Positions 49,113 through 56,201 of a stretch of DNA of 56,201 bases are shown in pieces. The stretch's first letter is position 1; the number at the start of each line of letters is the position of its first letter. The stretch spans positions 1 through 56,201 of the forward strand of contig JAHHIF010000054.1 in the NCBI GenBank assembly GCA_019358875.1, in the 5' to 3' direction. The position numbers and the translations under genes were made by a program. The notes beneath the pieces are model-generated. The model was not told the DNA's origin, did no database searches, and saw only the letters and a program-made list of their open reading frames with translations. The DNA is from Symplocastrum torsivum CPER-KK1. Lineage in GTDB: Bacteria > Cyanobacteriota > Cyanobacteriia > Cyanobacteriales > Coleofasciculaceae.

Positions 49113-51368
49113 ATGGAATTTTCAATCGCTACATTGCTTTCAAATTTCTCAGATGAAAAATTAGTCGCTCCTAAGGTTTTGGAGAAGAAACTCGGTTGTC
49201 AGGATGAGGACTGTCTCCAAAGACTCCACATTGCCCTAGATGCACTGGAAAAAGTCGGCATCTTAATTAAAGACCGTGGCAGGTACCGACGGGTTCAGGA
49301 AGAAGACGTTGTTGAAGCCAAGCTGCGCTGTTCGAGCAAGGGATTTTGCTTTGCGATTCAAGATGTTGAGGGAGCTGATGATATTTACATTCAGAAGAGC
49401 CATCTGAGTACGGCTTGGAATGGCGATCGCGTTTTGGTAAAGATTACGAAAGAAGGCAGCCGACGCCGGAGTCCTGAAGGGCAGGTGCGCTTAATTTTAG
49501 AGCGGGTCAACCCTTCTGTCCTGGCGCGAGTCAAACAGACTGACAACGGTTATCGAGCCGTCCCTCTGGATGACCGACTGCTCTTTGAACTTGACCTCCA
49601 ACCGAATGACGAAACCTTAGCGCAGGCGGTTGAGAATCTGGTTCATGTTGAAGTATTACGCTACCCCTTAGGACACTACCCTCCGCTTGGTCGGGTTGCC
49701 CGTATCCTAGGCACTGACGCTGAAGACGCGGCTGATACCGATATCGTTTGCTGTAAGCATGATTTACGCCGCAACTTCCCGGAAGACATCCTCAAAGCCG
49801 CTGACTCACTCCCCAAACAGCTACGCAAGGCGGATTTAAAGAAACGTCTCGATTTGCGATCGCTGCTCACAATTACGATTGAGGATAATTCAGAAATCGG
49901 TAATTCTGGGCTTGTTGAAAACGCTTTTACTTTGGAAGAAACGGAAACGGGATGGCAGCTAGGTGTCCACATCGCTGATGTCGCTAGCTTTGTTAAGCCT
50001 GACTCGCCGTTGGATAAAGAAGCGAGAAAACGCGGCACTGCTGTTTATCTAGGAGATACGTTGCTGCCGTTGCTGCCTGAAGCGGTTGAGCGTCTTTGTT
50101 CTTTGGTTCCCGGTGAAGACCGCTTAGCAATTTCTGTACTCCTGACCCTTGATGAGACAGGTCAACTCGTAGAGTTTGAAATTCGACCTTCAGTCATTCA
50201 GGTCAACCATCAGCTAACTTACGAGCAAGCCCAGTTAATTTTGGTACAGCATCAGGAGGCAAACTCAGAGGTAAGCGATGCTGCTGAGATGCTCAACCAG
50301 CTATTTTTTACGATCAGTCCTGCTCTAAAAGCCCAGCGACAGCAACGGGGGGCATTTGAATTCAGTATCACTGACAATCAGTACCCCTACCCTTATAAAG
50401 ATGAAGGAAGACTGGGAGCGTTAGTGGCTTCCTCCTCATTGCCAGTGCGATCGCTTTTAGCTGAATTAGCCGTATTAGCGAATCAAACTGTCGCCTCTCA
50501 TTTACACGCCTTAGCCTTGCCAGGGATTTACTGCGTACAATCTCCACCCGATGCCGATGAGCTTCAGGACTTGATCAAGCTGGGCAACAATCTCCAGCTA
50601 GATATGCAGCTAGAGCAGGAGGAAGAGGTTATACCTCAGGACTACCAACGCTTTACCCAACTGTTTGCCAAATCAACCGCGCCCAAAGTGTTGACCTACT
50701 TATTGCAGTCAACTCTAAAGCCAGTGGGCTACAGCTCTAAACCGGGATTTCACTTTGGTCTAGCGTTAGATAGTGGCTATACCCACGCTTGTTCGCCCCT
50801 GAGGCGCTATGCCGATTTGTTTGTGCAACGGGTGCTACTGGAAATGTTTGACCAAGGACGCGATCGCCGTTCTACCCGTTCCAAAGATCGCGTTACACTC
50901 ACCCATAGCAGCAGCCACGGTAACGTCAACTGGAATGTTTTACCACCAGAGACGCAGCAAGAGTTGGAAACTCAAGCGACAACCCTGGTTCCCCATCTCA
51001 ATGACCGTGAGAAGCTTACGGCTGATGCGGAGATTGATTTGCAGGGCTTAAAGAAAGCTGAGCAGATGAAAGAGCGCACAGGGGATGTCTTCAGTGGCTT
51101 GATTACTGGGGTGCAGTCCTACGGCTTCTTTGTTGAAATTGAAGACTTGCTCGTAGAAGGACTCGTTCACGTCAGCTCTCTTAAAGATGACTGGTATGAG
51201 TATCGCTCTCGCCACGCCTGTTTGGTCGGGCGCAAAAACCGCACCGCTTATCGACTAGGCGATCGCGTTGAAGTCCAAGTGAAGAGCGTTGATTACTATC
51301 GCCAGCAAATCGACCTCGTAACCGTTGGTGGCGGTAGCATTGCCCGCAAGGAAGATTTAGAAGAGTAA
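49113..51368 (+). CDS. rnb: RNase II/R-family (RNB) protein with altered active site
   Basis: A 751-residue protein with an N-terminal winged-helix-like segment, cold-shock domain (NGDRVLVKI), RNB domain and a C-terminal S1 domain (VFSGLITGVQSYGFFVEIEDL). The ATG at 49113 follows AAGGA at seven bases. The canonical active-site stretch of RNase II/R, TID-x5-DxDDA, is here TIEDNSEIGNSGLVENAF (residues 255-272), keeping only acids E257, D258, E261 and E269. The SPLRRYADL motif at 561-569 (canonical SPIRRY) and TYEQA are retained. Activity must therefore differ from the standard two-metal mechanism, or be lost. I cannot tell from one sequence whether this is common to cyanobacterial RNB proteins. 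Confidence 0.85.
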   Translation: MEFSIATLLSNFSDEKLVAPKVLEKKLGCQDEDCLQRLHIALDALEKVGILIKDRGRYRRVQEEDVVEAKLRCSSKGFCFAIQDVEGADDIYIQKSHLSTAWNGDRVLVKITKEGSRRRSPEGQVRLILERVNPSVLARVKQTDNGYRAVPLDDRLLFELDLQPNDETLAQAVENLVHVEVLRYPLGHYPPLGRVARILGTDAEDAADTDIVCCKHDLRRNFPEDILKAADSLPKQLRKADLKKRLDLRSLLTITIEDNSEIGNSGLVENAFTLEETETGWQLGVHIADVASFVKPDSPLDKEARKRGTAVYLGDTLLPLLPEAVERLCSLVPGEDRLAISVLLTLDETGQLVEFEIRPSVIQVNHQLTYEQAQLILVQHQEANSEVSDAAEMLNQLFFTISPALKAQRQQRGAFEFSITDNQYPYPYKDEGRLGALVASSSLPVRSLLAELAVLANQTVASHLHALALPGIYCVQSPPDADELQDLIKLGNNLQLDMQLEQEEEVIPQDYQRFTQLFAKSTAPKVLTYLLQSTLKPVGYSSKPGFHFGLALDSGYTHACSPLRRYADLFVQRVLLEMFDQGRDRRSTRSKDRVTLTHSSSHGNVNWNVLPPETQQELETQATTLVPHLNDREKLTADAEIDLQGLKKAEQMKERTGDVFSGLITGVQSYGFFVEIEDLLVEGLVHVSSLKDDWYEYRSRHACLVGRKNRTAYRLGDRVEVQVKSVDYYRQQIDLVTVGGGSIARKEDLEE

Positions 51369-51402
51369 GTCATTTGTCATATTGGTCACTCCTCCAACGC
51401 CA

Positions 51403-51444
51403 GTTGTTAGTTGTTAAACAGCTACCCCTCTAACAACTAACAAC
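51403..51444 (+). terminator. Perfect 14-bp inverted repeat after rnb
   Basis: GTTGTTAGTTGTTA (51403-51416) pairs perfectly with TAACAACTAACAAC (51431-51444) around a 14-base loop, in the short gap between rnb and ubiX. The gap otherwise has repeated AACAACTAA words. It is probably a terminator or an RNA-processing hairpin. Confidence 0.6.
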
Positions 51445-51467
51445 TAATAACCAACAACTAACGATAA

Positions 51468-52097
51468 ATGACAACAGACAACGGACAACAGACTAAACCC
51501 CTAATTTTAGGTGTTACGGGTGCTTCTGGCTTAATTTATGCGGTGAGAACCTTAAAGTTTCTCTTAGAGGCTGACTATACCATTGACCTTGTGGCCTCGA
51601 AATCAGCCTACATGGTGTGGCAAGCCGAGGATAACATTCGGATGCCACCAGAACCTGACCAACAGGAACAATTTTGGCGTCAACAAGCTGGAGTGCCTAC
51701 AGGCGGCAAACTAAGTTGTCATCGCTGGGGGGATGTCGGAGCGGCGATCGCTAGCGGCTCTTTCCGGACGCTAGGGATGGTGATTATTCCTTGTAGTATG
51801 AGTACCGTAGCAAAAATTGCCACAGGTTTAAGTTCTGACCTGCTAGAACGCGCAGCCGATGTTCAACTCAAAGAAGGGCGAAATCTGGTTCTTGTCCCTC
51901 GTGAGACTCCCTTGAGCGTGATTCACCTCCGCAACCTCACCACGCTGGCAGAAGCAGGGGTAAGAATTGTTCCTGCTATCCCCGCTTGGTATCACCATCC
52001 TCAAACGATTGAAGATTTAGTGGATTTTGTTGTGGCGCGGGCTTTAGATCAGTTGGATATTGACTGTATTCCAATTAATCGTTGGCAGGGACATTGA
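51468..52097 (+). CDS. ubiX: Flavin prenyltransferase UbiX
   Basis: A 209-residue flavoprotein that attaches dimethylallyl to FMN to make the prenylated cofactor of UbiD decarboxylases. LGVTGASGLIYAV is the N-terminal FMN-binding motif, IIPCSMSTVAKIATGLS the conserved second loop, and LVPRETPLSVIHLRNL the third. It is 99 bases after the RNB gene in the same direction. UbiD itself is not in the window. The cofactor probably serves plastoquinone-type quinone synthesis in cyanobacteria. Confidence 0.95.
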   Translation: MTTDNGQQTKPLILGVTGASGLIYAVRTLKFLLEADYTIDLVASKSAYMVWQAEDNIRMPPEPDQQEQFWRQQAGVPTGGKLSCHRWGDVGAAIASGSFRTLGMVIIPCSMSTVAKIATGLSSDLLERAADVQLKEGRNLVLVPRETPLSVIHLRNLTTLAEAGVRIVPAIPAWYHHPQTIEDLVDFVVARALDQLDIDCIPINRWQGH

Positions 52098-52222
52098 GGA
52101 GTTGTGGGTGATGAGTGGGGATTAAAGCAGTACCCTAGAGTTAGAATCCAACTTCTAGCATTTTCTCAAGAAAGCAATCGCTGGCACCTTCCTAACTCAA
52201 CTCAAAGCTCATAACTCTTAAA

Positions 52223-52942
52223 ATGCCTGTAATTCGGATTGTACTGCTATTGTCACTGGTGGGCGGACTAACCTTGTTTGCCTTTTCCAATTTGTCGCCA
52301 GTACTGCCGCTTGTGTTTTTGGGGGTGACAACGCCTGCCCAGCCATTAGCCACATGGATTGGAGGAGCATTTGCGGCTGGAGTGGCAACTAGTTTTTTCC
52401 TGCAACTGTTGAACTCTCTTGTCAGAGGTTCTTCACCTCGGCGTGTGGCAGAACGCACTGAGGTACCGCCCCGAAGCCGTTCTTTTTCGCGGGAAACTCC
52501 AGAACCAGAACCGGAGACTCAAACTCGCTACAGCCCACCCCCACCCCCTCCTGAAACACCAACTAGTAGAAGCGAGTCATCGGATTGGGAAGAGGGTATT
52601 GATGAGGACTGGGATTTTGATGAAGAGCCAGCCGCATCAACTTCAGTAAACCAAGAGGCGAGTCGTAATTACTCCAGAAGTACCCCACAAGGCGATCGCA
52701 CAAATTATGAAGTGAAGCAAGAGCCAAAATCTAGTTCCCAAGCGGGTTCTGTCTACTCCTACAGCTACCGGGATGAAAACGAGTCAGGTGTGGGCAGATC
52801 TGATGCGGTTTATGATGCCAACTATCGGGTGATTACGCCACCCTTTCAAAAACCCGTTGAACCGGAAGACGATGAAGAGGATTGGGGTTTTGAAGATGAT
52901 GAGGAGTTTGATGATGATGAGCGAGATCCGAGACGGCGCTAG
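52223..52942 (+). CDS. LapA-like membrane protein with acidic disordered tail
   Basis: A 239-residue protein. Two hydrophobic helices occupy residues about 4-24 and 42-66 (VIRIVLLLSLVGGLTLFAF and WIGGAFAAGVATSFFLQLL), as in small LapA-type membrane proteins. The rest is a long hydrophilic tail, Arg/Pro-rich and then strongly acidic (WEEGIDEDWDFDEEP, EDDEEDWGFEDDEEFDDDE). The tail has no folded-domain signature. Function unknown. Confidence 0.75.
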   Translation: MPVIRIVLLLSLVGGLTLFAFSNLSPVLPLVFLGVTTPAQPLATWIGGAFAAGVATSFFLQLLNSLVRGSSPRRVAERTEVPPRSRSFSRETPEPEPETQTRYSPPPPPPETPTSRSESSDWEEGIDEDWDFDEEPAASTSVNQEASRNYSRSTPQGDRTNYEVKQEPKSSSQAGSVYSYSYRDENESGVGRSDAVYDANYRVITPPFQKPVEPEDDEEDWGFEDDEEFDDDERDPRRR

Positions 52943-53103
52943 CGAAGCCCTACTGATTCCATTCTATTTTTCATCCTTCGCCTATAGTTGTTGCGACTGA
53001 AACCATTAGCAAAAATCGCTAACTTCCCTAAATCAAGTGGCAGCTTCCAATAGGAGCAGTATTCAAACGGAATTGATCTGGCTCCTGATTGTGATTACAA
53101 AAT

Positions 53104-53307
53104 CTATGAGTGCAGGAGTTCACGAGACTGTTGCTTTACCAAGCCTGCCATAGCTGCTTGCTGTAAGCTCATAAAAGCCCTTAAATCTTCCCGGTCATAC
53201 TTTTTAGCCAGCATTTGTCGCAATTGCTCCTCTGCCTCTATCGTCAAATACCCGGTAGCAATTGCCTGTTGGACAACGTTACGAATCATGAGCATATGCT
53301 TTGTCAC
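53104..53307 (-). CDS. Small helical cyanobacterial protein
   Basis: A 67-residue protein with amphipathic helices (VVQQAIATGYLTIEAEEQLRQ and DLRAFMSLQQAAMAGLVKQQ split by KKYDRE). It opens with GTG at 53307; ATG at 53295 is an alternative. No function is known, but similar short proteins recur in cyanobacteria. The pattern resembles the protein at 21925-22143. Confidence 0.65.
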   Translation of the reverse strand: MTKHMLMIRNVVQQAIATGYLTIEAEEQLRQMLAKKYDREDLRAFMSLQQAAMAGLVKQQSRELLHS

Positions 53308-53642
53308 CCTATATTGACAACAGTTATGGAACGTTAAGTCTTAGAAGTTGTTAAGGAGCTTGACGGTAAACATTGACCGTCCTCTAGAAGAGTAGCCCCC
53401 TCAGTGGCAGAAGCCTCAAAACAATAGACGCTCAATAACTTCATCTCTAGTACTTGTCGCAAGCTATGATGAATTTTATGCAAAGCTCATATCAAGTATA
53501 GATGAAGTATTGCTGAAGCTTAGCATAACCAAAGTAGGCACTCTCTAGCAGCTAACCAACGTTAGCAAATTCGTTATGATGTCCCTGTTACTTTGTTAGA
53601 GTGAATCGTTAACAATCTGGTATTTGACAACCTGGCAAGCCA
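53308..53642. other. Intergenic region upstream of the STAND NTPase gene
   Basis: It holds the promoters of the small helical protein (minus) and the NTPase (plus). GACGGT (53362-53367) pairs with ACCGTC (53376-53381) in a 6-bp hairpin near the former. The 150 bases before the NTPase start are AT-rich. No further gene is supported. Confidence 0.4.
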
Positions 53643-55220
53643 ATGGCATCTACTGATGAGCAGCTTGAAGCGAACTTTACAGAAGCGGCAAACAACTGGA
53701 ATCTGGAAAAGCTCTATGTAGACCTTGCCGTTGCTAAGGGTAGGGGTCTAACACCAGTTGAAAAGAAATTTTTGAGAGGATTGCTTTGTGGCTACAGCCC
53801 TGCGGAGATTGCCGCTCAAGTATACAAAAGTGGTAGTAGCAGCGCGGTAAGGGTTTATTTATCCAATGGGCTGTACAAATACATTCAGGACTTGCTGCTT
53901 CAACAGGGCGGGTCGGGGATGGCGATTAAGAACTGGAGCCGCATCACGAATCTGCTGGAGAAAGCTGGTTATAAGCTACCCTATGGTCAACAAGCTGTAG
54001 CTGATTACCAACCTGAATCTCCTCAACCCTCAACTAAGGTTAGTCAGGCGATTGATAAGCATCAGGAGTGGCAGGCAGGGATTGCGGTTGAAGTCTTCTA
54101 TGGACGCCAGAAGGAACTGACTCAGCTAAATGAGTGGATTGTTGAAGAGGGCTGTCGCTTAATTGCGATTTTGGGGATGGGAGGGATTGGAAAAACTGTT
54201 CTGGCTACCAAGCTAGCCGAACAAGCAGCCCCGCAGTTTGAGTCTTTGATTTGGCGCAGCCTTCGGTCATCTCCACGACTAGAAGACTTCTTGGAAGACC
54301 TTGTTCAATCGCTTGGTGAACAACAGCCTATCAGTCTACCCATCACAGTGGGAGGGAAAATTTCCTGGTTGATGGCGTATTTGCGATCGCATCGGTGTTT
54401 ACTTGTTTTAGATCAGGTGGAAGCAATTTTGCGCCCTCACGAATTCGCTGGAGGGTATTGTGAAGGCTATGAAGACTATGGGCAACTCTTTGCGCGTCTG
54501 GGAGAAGAATGCCACAAAAGCTGTTGTGTAGTTACTAGTCGAGAAAAACCAAAAGACATTGCAATTCTTGCAGGAACAAAACTACCTATTCGCACATTCC
54601 AATTAGATGGCTTAAATACGGAAGAATGTATCAAGCTTTTTCAAATCAAATGTCAATCTGGTTTAGAGCCTGAACAGGAGTCAATTGTTAGGCTTTACGC
54701 CAATAATCCATTACTCATCAAAATTGCTGCAACGACGATTCAAGATATCTTTGATGGGGATGTTACAGAATTTTTGGCAGAAGGTACGATTGTTTTTGGT
54801 GATATCCGCGAACTATTAGACCAGCAATTCAATCGCCTTTCGCCTATAGAAAAGCAACTGATGTATGGATTGGCGATAGAGCCACGCTTGGAGATGTTAC
54901 CTGTAGGGTCAGAGGCGCTTGTACCAGGTATGTCAAAGTGGCAGAGGTTAGAAGCGTTGGAGTCCTTGCAAAGGCGATCGCTTATTGAAAGAAAGTCCAC
55001 TAGCTTTACACAATCCCCTCTCCTTAAAGTCTATGTCATTCAAAAATTAACTGACCAAATGGTACAAGAGATGAGTGCAAAGGAAGTTGCCTTGCTCGTT
55101 GGGCGTACTCTCACAAGTTTGCTATTCAACGACAACCAGAGTAAACCAGCGGCAACAAATCAAAATGGAACCTTAACAAGCTTAGCCGCAACGAATGAGG
55201 ATGTAGTACCAAAAAGCTGA
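53643..55220 (+). CDS. STAND-type (NB-ARC-like) NTPase without sensor repeats
   Basis: A 525-residue protein. Residues about 15-80 (LTPVEKKFLRGLLCGYSPAE, then YLSNGLYKYIQDLL) are an N-terminal helical domain typical of cyanobacterial NB-ARC proteins. The NTPase core has Walker A GMGGIGKT at 178-185 (K184), Walker B CLLVLD at 252-257, sensor-like VTSRE near 299, and the NNPLLIKIAATTI (GLPLAI-like) box near 360. A winged-helix follows to about residue 460. These proteins usually end in WD40 or TPR repeats; here only a 50-residue Asn/Ser/Thr-rich tail remains. It is thus a minimal or truncated STAND protein. Roles in signalling, defence or cell death are family-level possibilities. Confidence 0.85.
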   Translation: MASTDEQLEANFTEAANNWNLEKLYVDLAVAKGRGLTPVEKKFLRGLLCGYSPAEIAAQVYKSGSSSAVRVYLSNGLYKYIQDLLLQQGGSGMAIKNWSRITNLLEKAGYKLPYGQQAVADYQPESPQPSTKVSQAIDKHQEWQAGIAVEVFYGRQKELTQLNEWIVEEGCRLIAILGMGGIGKTVLATKLAEQAAPQFESLIWRSLRSSPRLEDFLEDLVQSLGEQQPISLPITVGGKISWLMAYLRSHRCLLVLDQVEAILRPHEFAGGYCEGYEDYGQLFARLGEECHKSCCVVTSREKPKDIAILAGTKLPIRTFQLDGLNTEECIKLFQIKCQSGLEPEQESIVRLYANNPLLIKIAATTIQDIFDGDVTEFLAEGTIVFGDIRELLDQQFNRLSPIEKQLMYGLAIEPRLEMLPVGSEALVPGMSKWQRLEALESLQRRSLIERKSTSFTQSPLLKVYVIQKLTDQMVQEMSAKEVALLVGRTLTSLLFNDNQSKPAATNQNGTLTSLAATNEDVVPKS

Positions 55221-55276
55221 TTAATTCATAGATAGCCAGGTTTAGCTAACAACTAAAAACTAATAACCTCTTGATT

Positions 55277-55840
55277 GTGAACAACTTATTACAAGGACTC
55301 AACGTTTTTATCATTGGCATGATGGGTGCCGGAAAAACAACGGTAGGACAGCTACTAGCCAATAAGCTAGGCTACCAATTTTTTGATACAGATGTCTTGA
55401 TTGAGAAAGTTGCCCGTAAAACGATTAATGAGATTTTTGCTGATGATGGTGAAGATGCCTTTCGGCAGTTGGAATCTCAAGTCCTATCGGAATTATCGGC
55501 TCATACTAAGTTGGCAATTGCTACAGGTGGTGGCATCGTACTGCGACACTTAAACTGGAGTTATTTACATCACGGCTTGATTGTCTGGCTAGATGCACCC
55601 GTAGAAGTATTGGTTGAGCGTCTCCAAAACGATACAAGTCGCCCTCTTCTGCAAGATGCGAATCCGGCACAAGCTCTACAAACACTCCTTAACCAGCGGA
55701 ATCTCCTCTATGCTGAAGCCGACCTCCACATCCCAGTAAGCGCTACTGAGACACCAGAACAGATTGCAGATGCGATTATTGCCAAGATTCCCACGGTACT
55801 GAAATCACTACCGGCTGACTCATCTAACCCAAATAACTGA
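55277..55840 (+). CDS. aroK: Shikimate kinase
   Basis: A 187-residue enzyme that phosphorylates shikimate with ATP in aromatic amino acid synthesis. The Walker A is GMMGAGKT at 14-21, DTD (QFFDTDVLIE) follows for Mg and shikimate, and IATGGGIVLR supplies the second glycine loop with the shikimate-binding residues. RLQNDTSRPLLQD holds the lid. GTG 55277 is chosen; TTG 55271 is an alternative in the same frame. Typical length. Confidence 0.93.
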   Translation: MNNLLQGLNVFIIGMMGAGKTTVGQLLANKLGYQFFDTDVLIEKVARKTINEIFADDGEDAFRQLESQVLSELSAHTKLAIATGGGIVLRHLNWSYLHHGLIVWLDAPVEVLVERLQNDTSRPLLQDANPAQALQTLLNQRNLLYAEADLHIPVSATETPEQIADAIIAKIPTVLKSLPADSSNPNN

Positions 55841-56040
55841 GTTTTGGTATTAATACAGTTAACCCTGATACTGAAGTAAGAATACCTTCTCGGCGTATTC
55901 TATGTGTCTGGGTTTACTACTGAGGAAAGCCCCAAAGCTAAGCCGCATAAATAGCACAACGAATTCCTGTTTTAGCAGTCAAGTTTCATCGTGATGAAAC
56001 GCTTAGAGGGAGTGGCATCAATAAGGAGGATAAAAAAGCA
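55841..56040 (+). other. Leader region with a perfect 8-bp palindrome
   Basis: GTTTCATC-GT-GATGAAAC at 55983-56000 is a perfect inverted repeat 41 bases before the ATG at 56041. It may be an operator or an RNA hairpin for the interrupted gene. AAGGAGG at 56023-56029 is its ribosome-binding site. No gene otherwise. Confidence 0.4.
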
Positions 56041-56079
56041 ATGAAGCATCGTTTAATCAATGCTCTTGTTGTTGCTCTA
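56041..56079 (+). pseudogene. 5' fragment of an exported-protein gene cut by an IS630-type element
   Basis: AAGGAGG at 56023-56029 precedes ATG 56041 at good distance; the product starts MKHRLINALVVAL, a signal-peptide-like beginning. After about 13 codons the sequence enters a GTAGACTTC hairpin and then the reverse-strand 3' end of a transposase. The nominal frame continues to TAA at 56143, but from about codon 14 it is IS sequence. The host gene's remainder must be on the far side of the element, beyond the window. Confidence 0.55.
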
Positions 56080-56101
56080 GTAGACTTCGGCGGAAGTCTA
56101 C
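56080..56101. repeat. Hairpin at the putative IS end
   Basis: GTAGACTTC (56080-56088) pairs perfectly with GAAGTCTAC (56093-56101) around GGCG. It lies six bases after the transposase stop and directly beside the presumed insertion point, so it may be the element's terminal structure, a terminator for the transposase, or both. Confidence 0.5.
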
Positions 56102-56107
56102 CTGCCA

Positions 56108-56201
56108 TTATGCCGCCAAAGCCTTACCCTTGTAAGTCCACTTAAAGGGTTTTGCCATAGTACGATTGAAATAGTCAATAAATTCAAGAATACGGGTTTT
56201 G
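56108..56201 (-). CDS. IS630-family transposase, C-terminal end only
   Basis: Read on the minus strand from the window edge, in frame with TAA at 56108-56110, the sequence is KTRILEFIDYFNRTMAKPF followed by KWTYKGKALAA, 30 residues. The FIxYFNxTxAKPFKWTYxGK pattern is the C-terminus of IS630-family DDE transposases. The catalytic region and the other end lie beyond the window, so completeness is unknown. It inserts next to the fragment at 56041-56079. Confidence 0.8.
   Translation of the reverse strand, partial: KTRILEFIDYFNRTMAKPFKWTYKGKALAA

Overview
The window is cyanobacterial chromosome. The octamer GCGATCGC (HIP1) occurs throughout, many proteins belong to families confined largely to cyanobacteria and plastids (Ycf23, DUF3386, DUF3153, DUF1400 hydrolase, TIGR02450), and the gene families together suit a large-genome, probably filamentous, cyanobacterium. 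The species cannot be read from the sequence. No rRNA, tRNA, rnpB or tmRNA gene was recognised.

Layout. 1-366: tail of a very short CRISPR array without cas genes. 381-7303: Ser/Thr kinase, Ycf23, a sugar aminotransferase, a FetB-like permease and an adjacent UDP-glucose dehydrogenase / UDP-glucuronate decarboxylase pair that would make UDP-glucuronate and UDP-xylose for surface polysaccharide. 7905-21711: housekeeping and signalling genes (LepA, hybrid-less sensor kinase, Nfu iron-sulfur scaffold, GH57 glycosidase, an RTX calcium-binding protein, rhomboid protease, S9 peptidase, DUF1499). 21925-31212: small proteins, TruB, a DUF1963-like gene broken by one amber codon, a DUF1400 hydrolase, GNAT, an AmpG-like transporter, LexA with a well-matched SOS box, and ArgF. 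31649-36807: an acidic repeat protein with a transposase-type zinc ribbon, HEAT and TPR proteins, YbjQ, and a Tat lipoprotein of the PEBP family.

36865-41713 is an accessory island: HigBA toxin-antitoxin, an orphan HNH polymorphic-toxin tip with its SUKH immunity protein, a divergent XRE-domain fusion protein of unknown function with repeated operator-like sites, a second XRE regulator with three TCCAAGC sites, and two small unknown genes, one of which ends in dispersed-repeat DNA. 42117-55840 returns to core genes: ArgB, PmbA/TldE, DUF3153, ClpP, an RNase II/R-family protein whose usual aspartate cluster is replaced, preceded by a hairpin-rich region of about 1 kb, UbiX, a LapA-like protein, a STAND NTPase lacking sensor repeats, and shikimate kinase. 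At the right edge an IS630-type transposase (3' end only) appears to have been inserted into the signal-peptide region of a gene.

The strongest leads are the toxin/immunity/XRE island, the RNB protein with its structured upstream region, the zinc-ribbon acidic protein, the STAND NTPase, and several small mobile or repeat insertions that have altered coding sequences. Starts were moved from the longest reading frame to a more plausible codon where the frame opened with TTG or lacked a conserved N-terminus.
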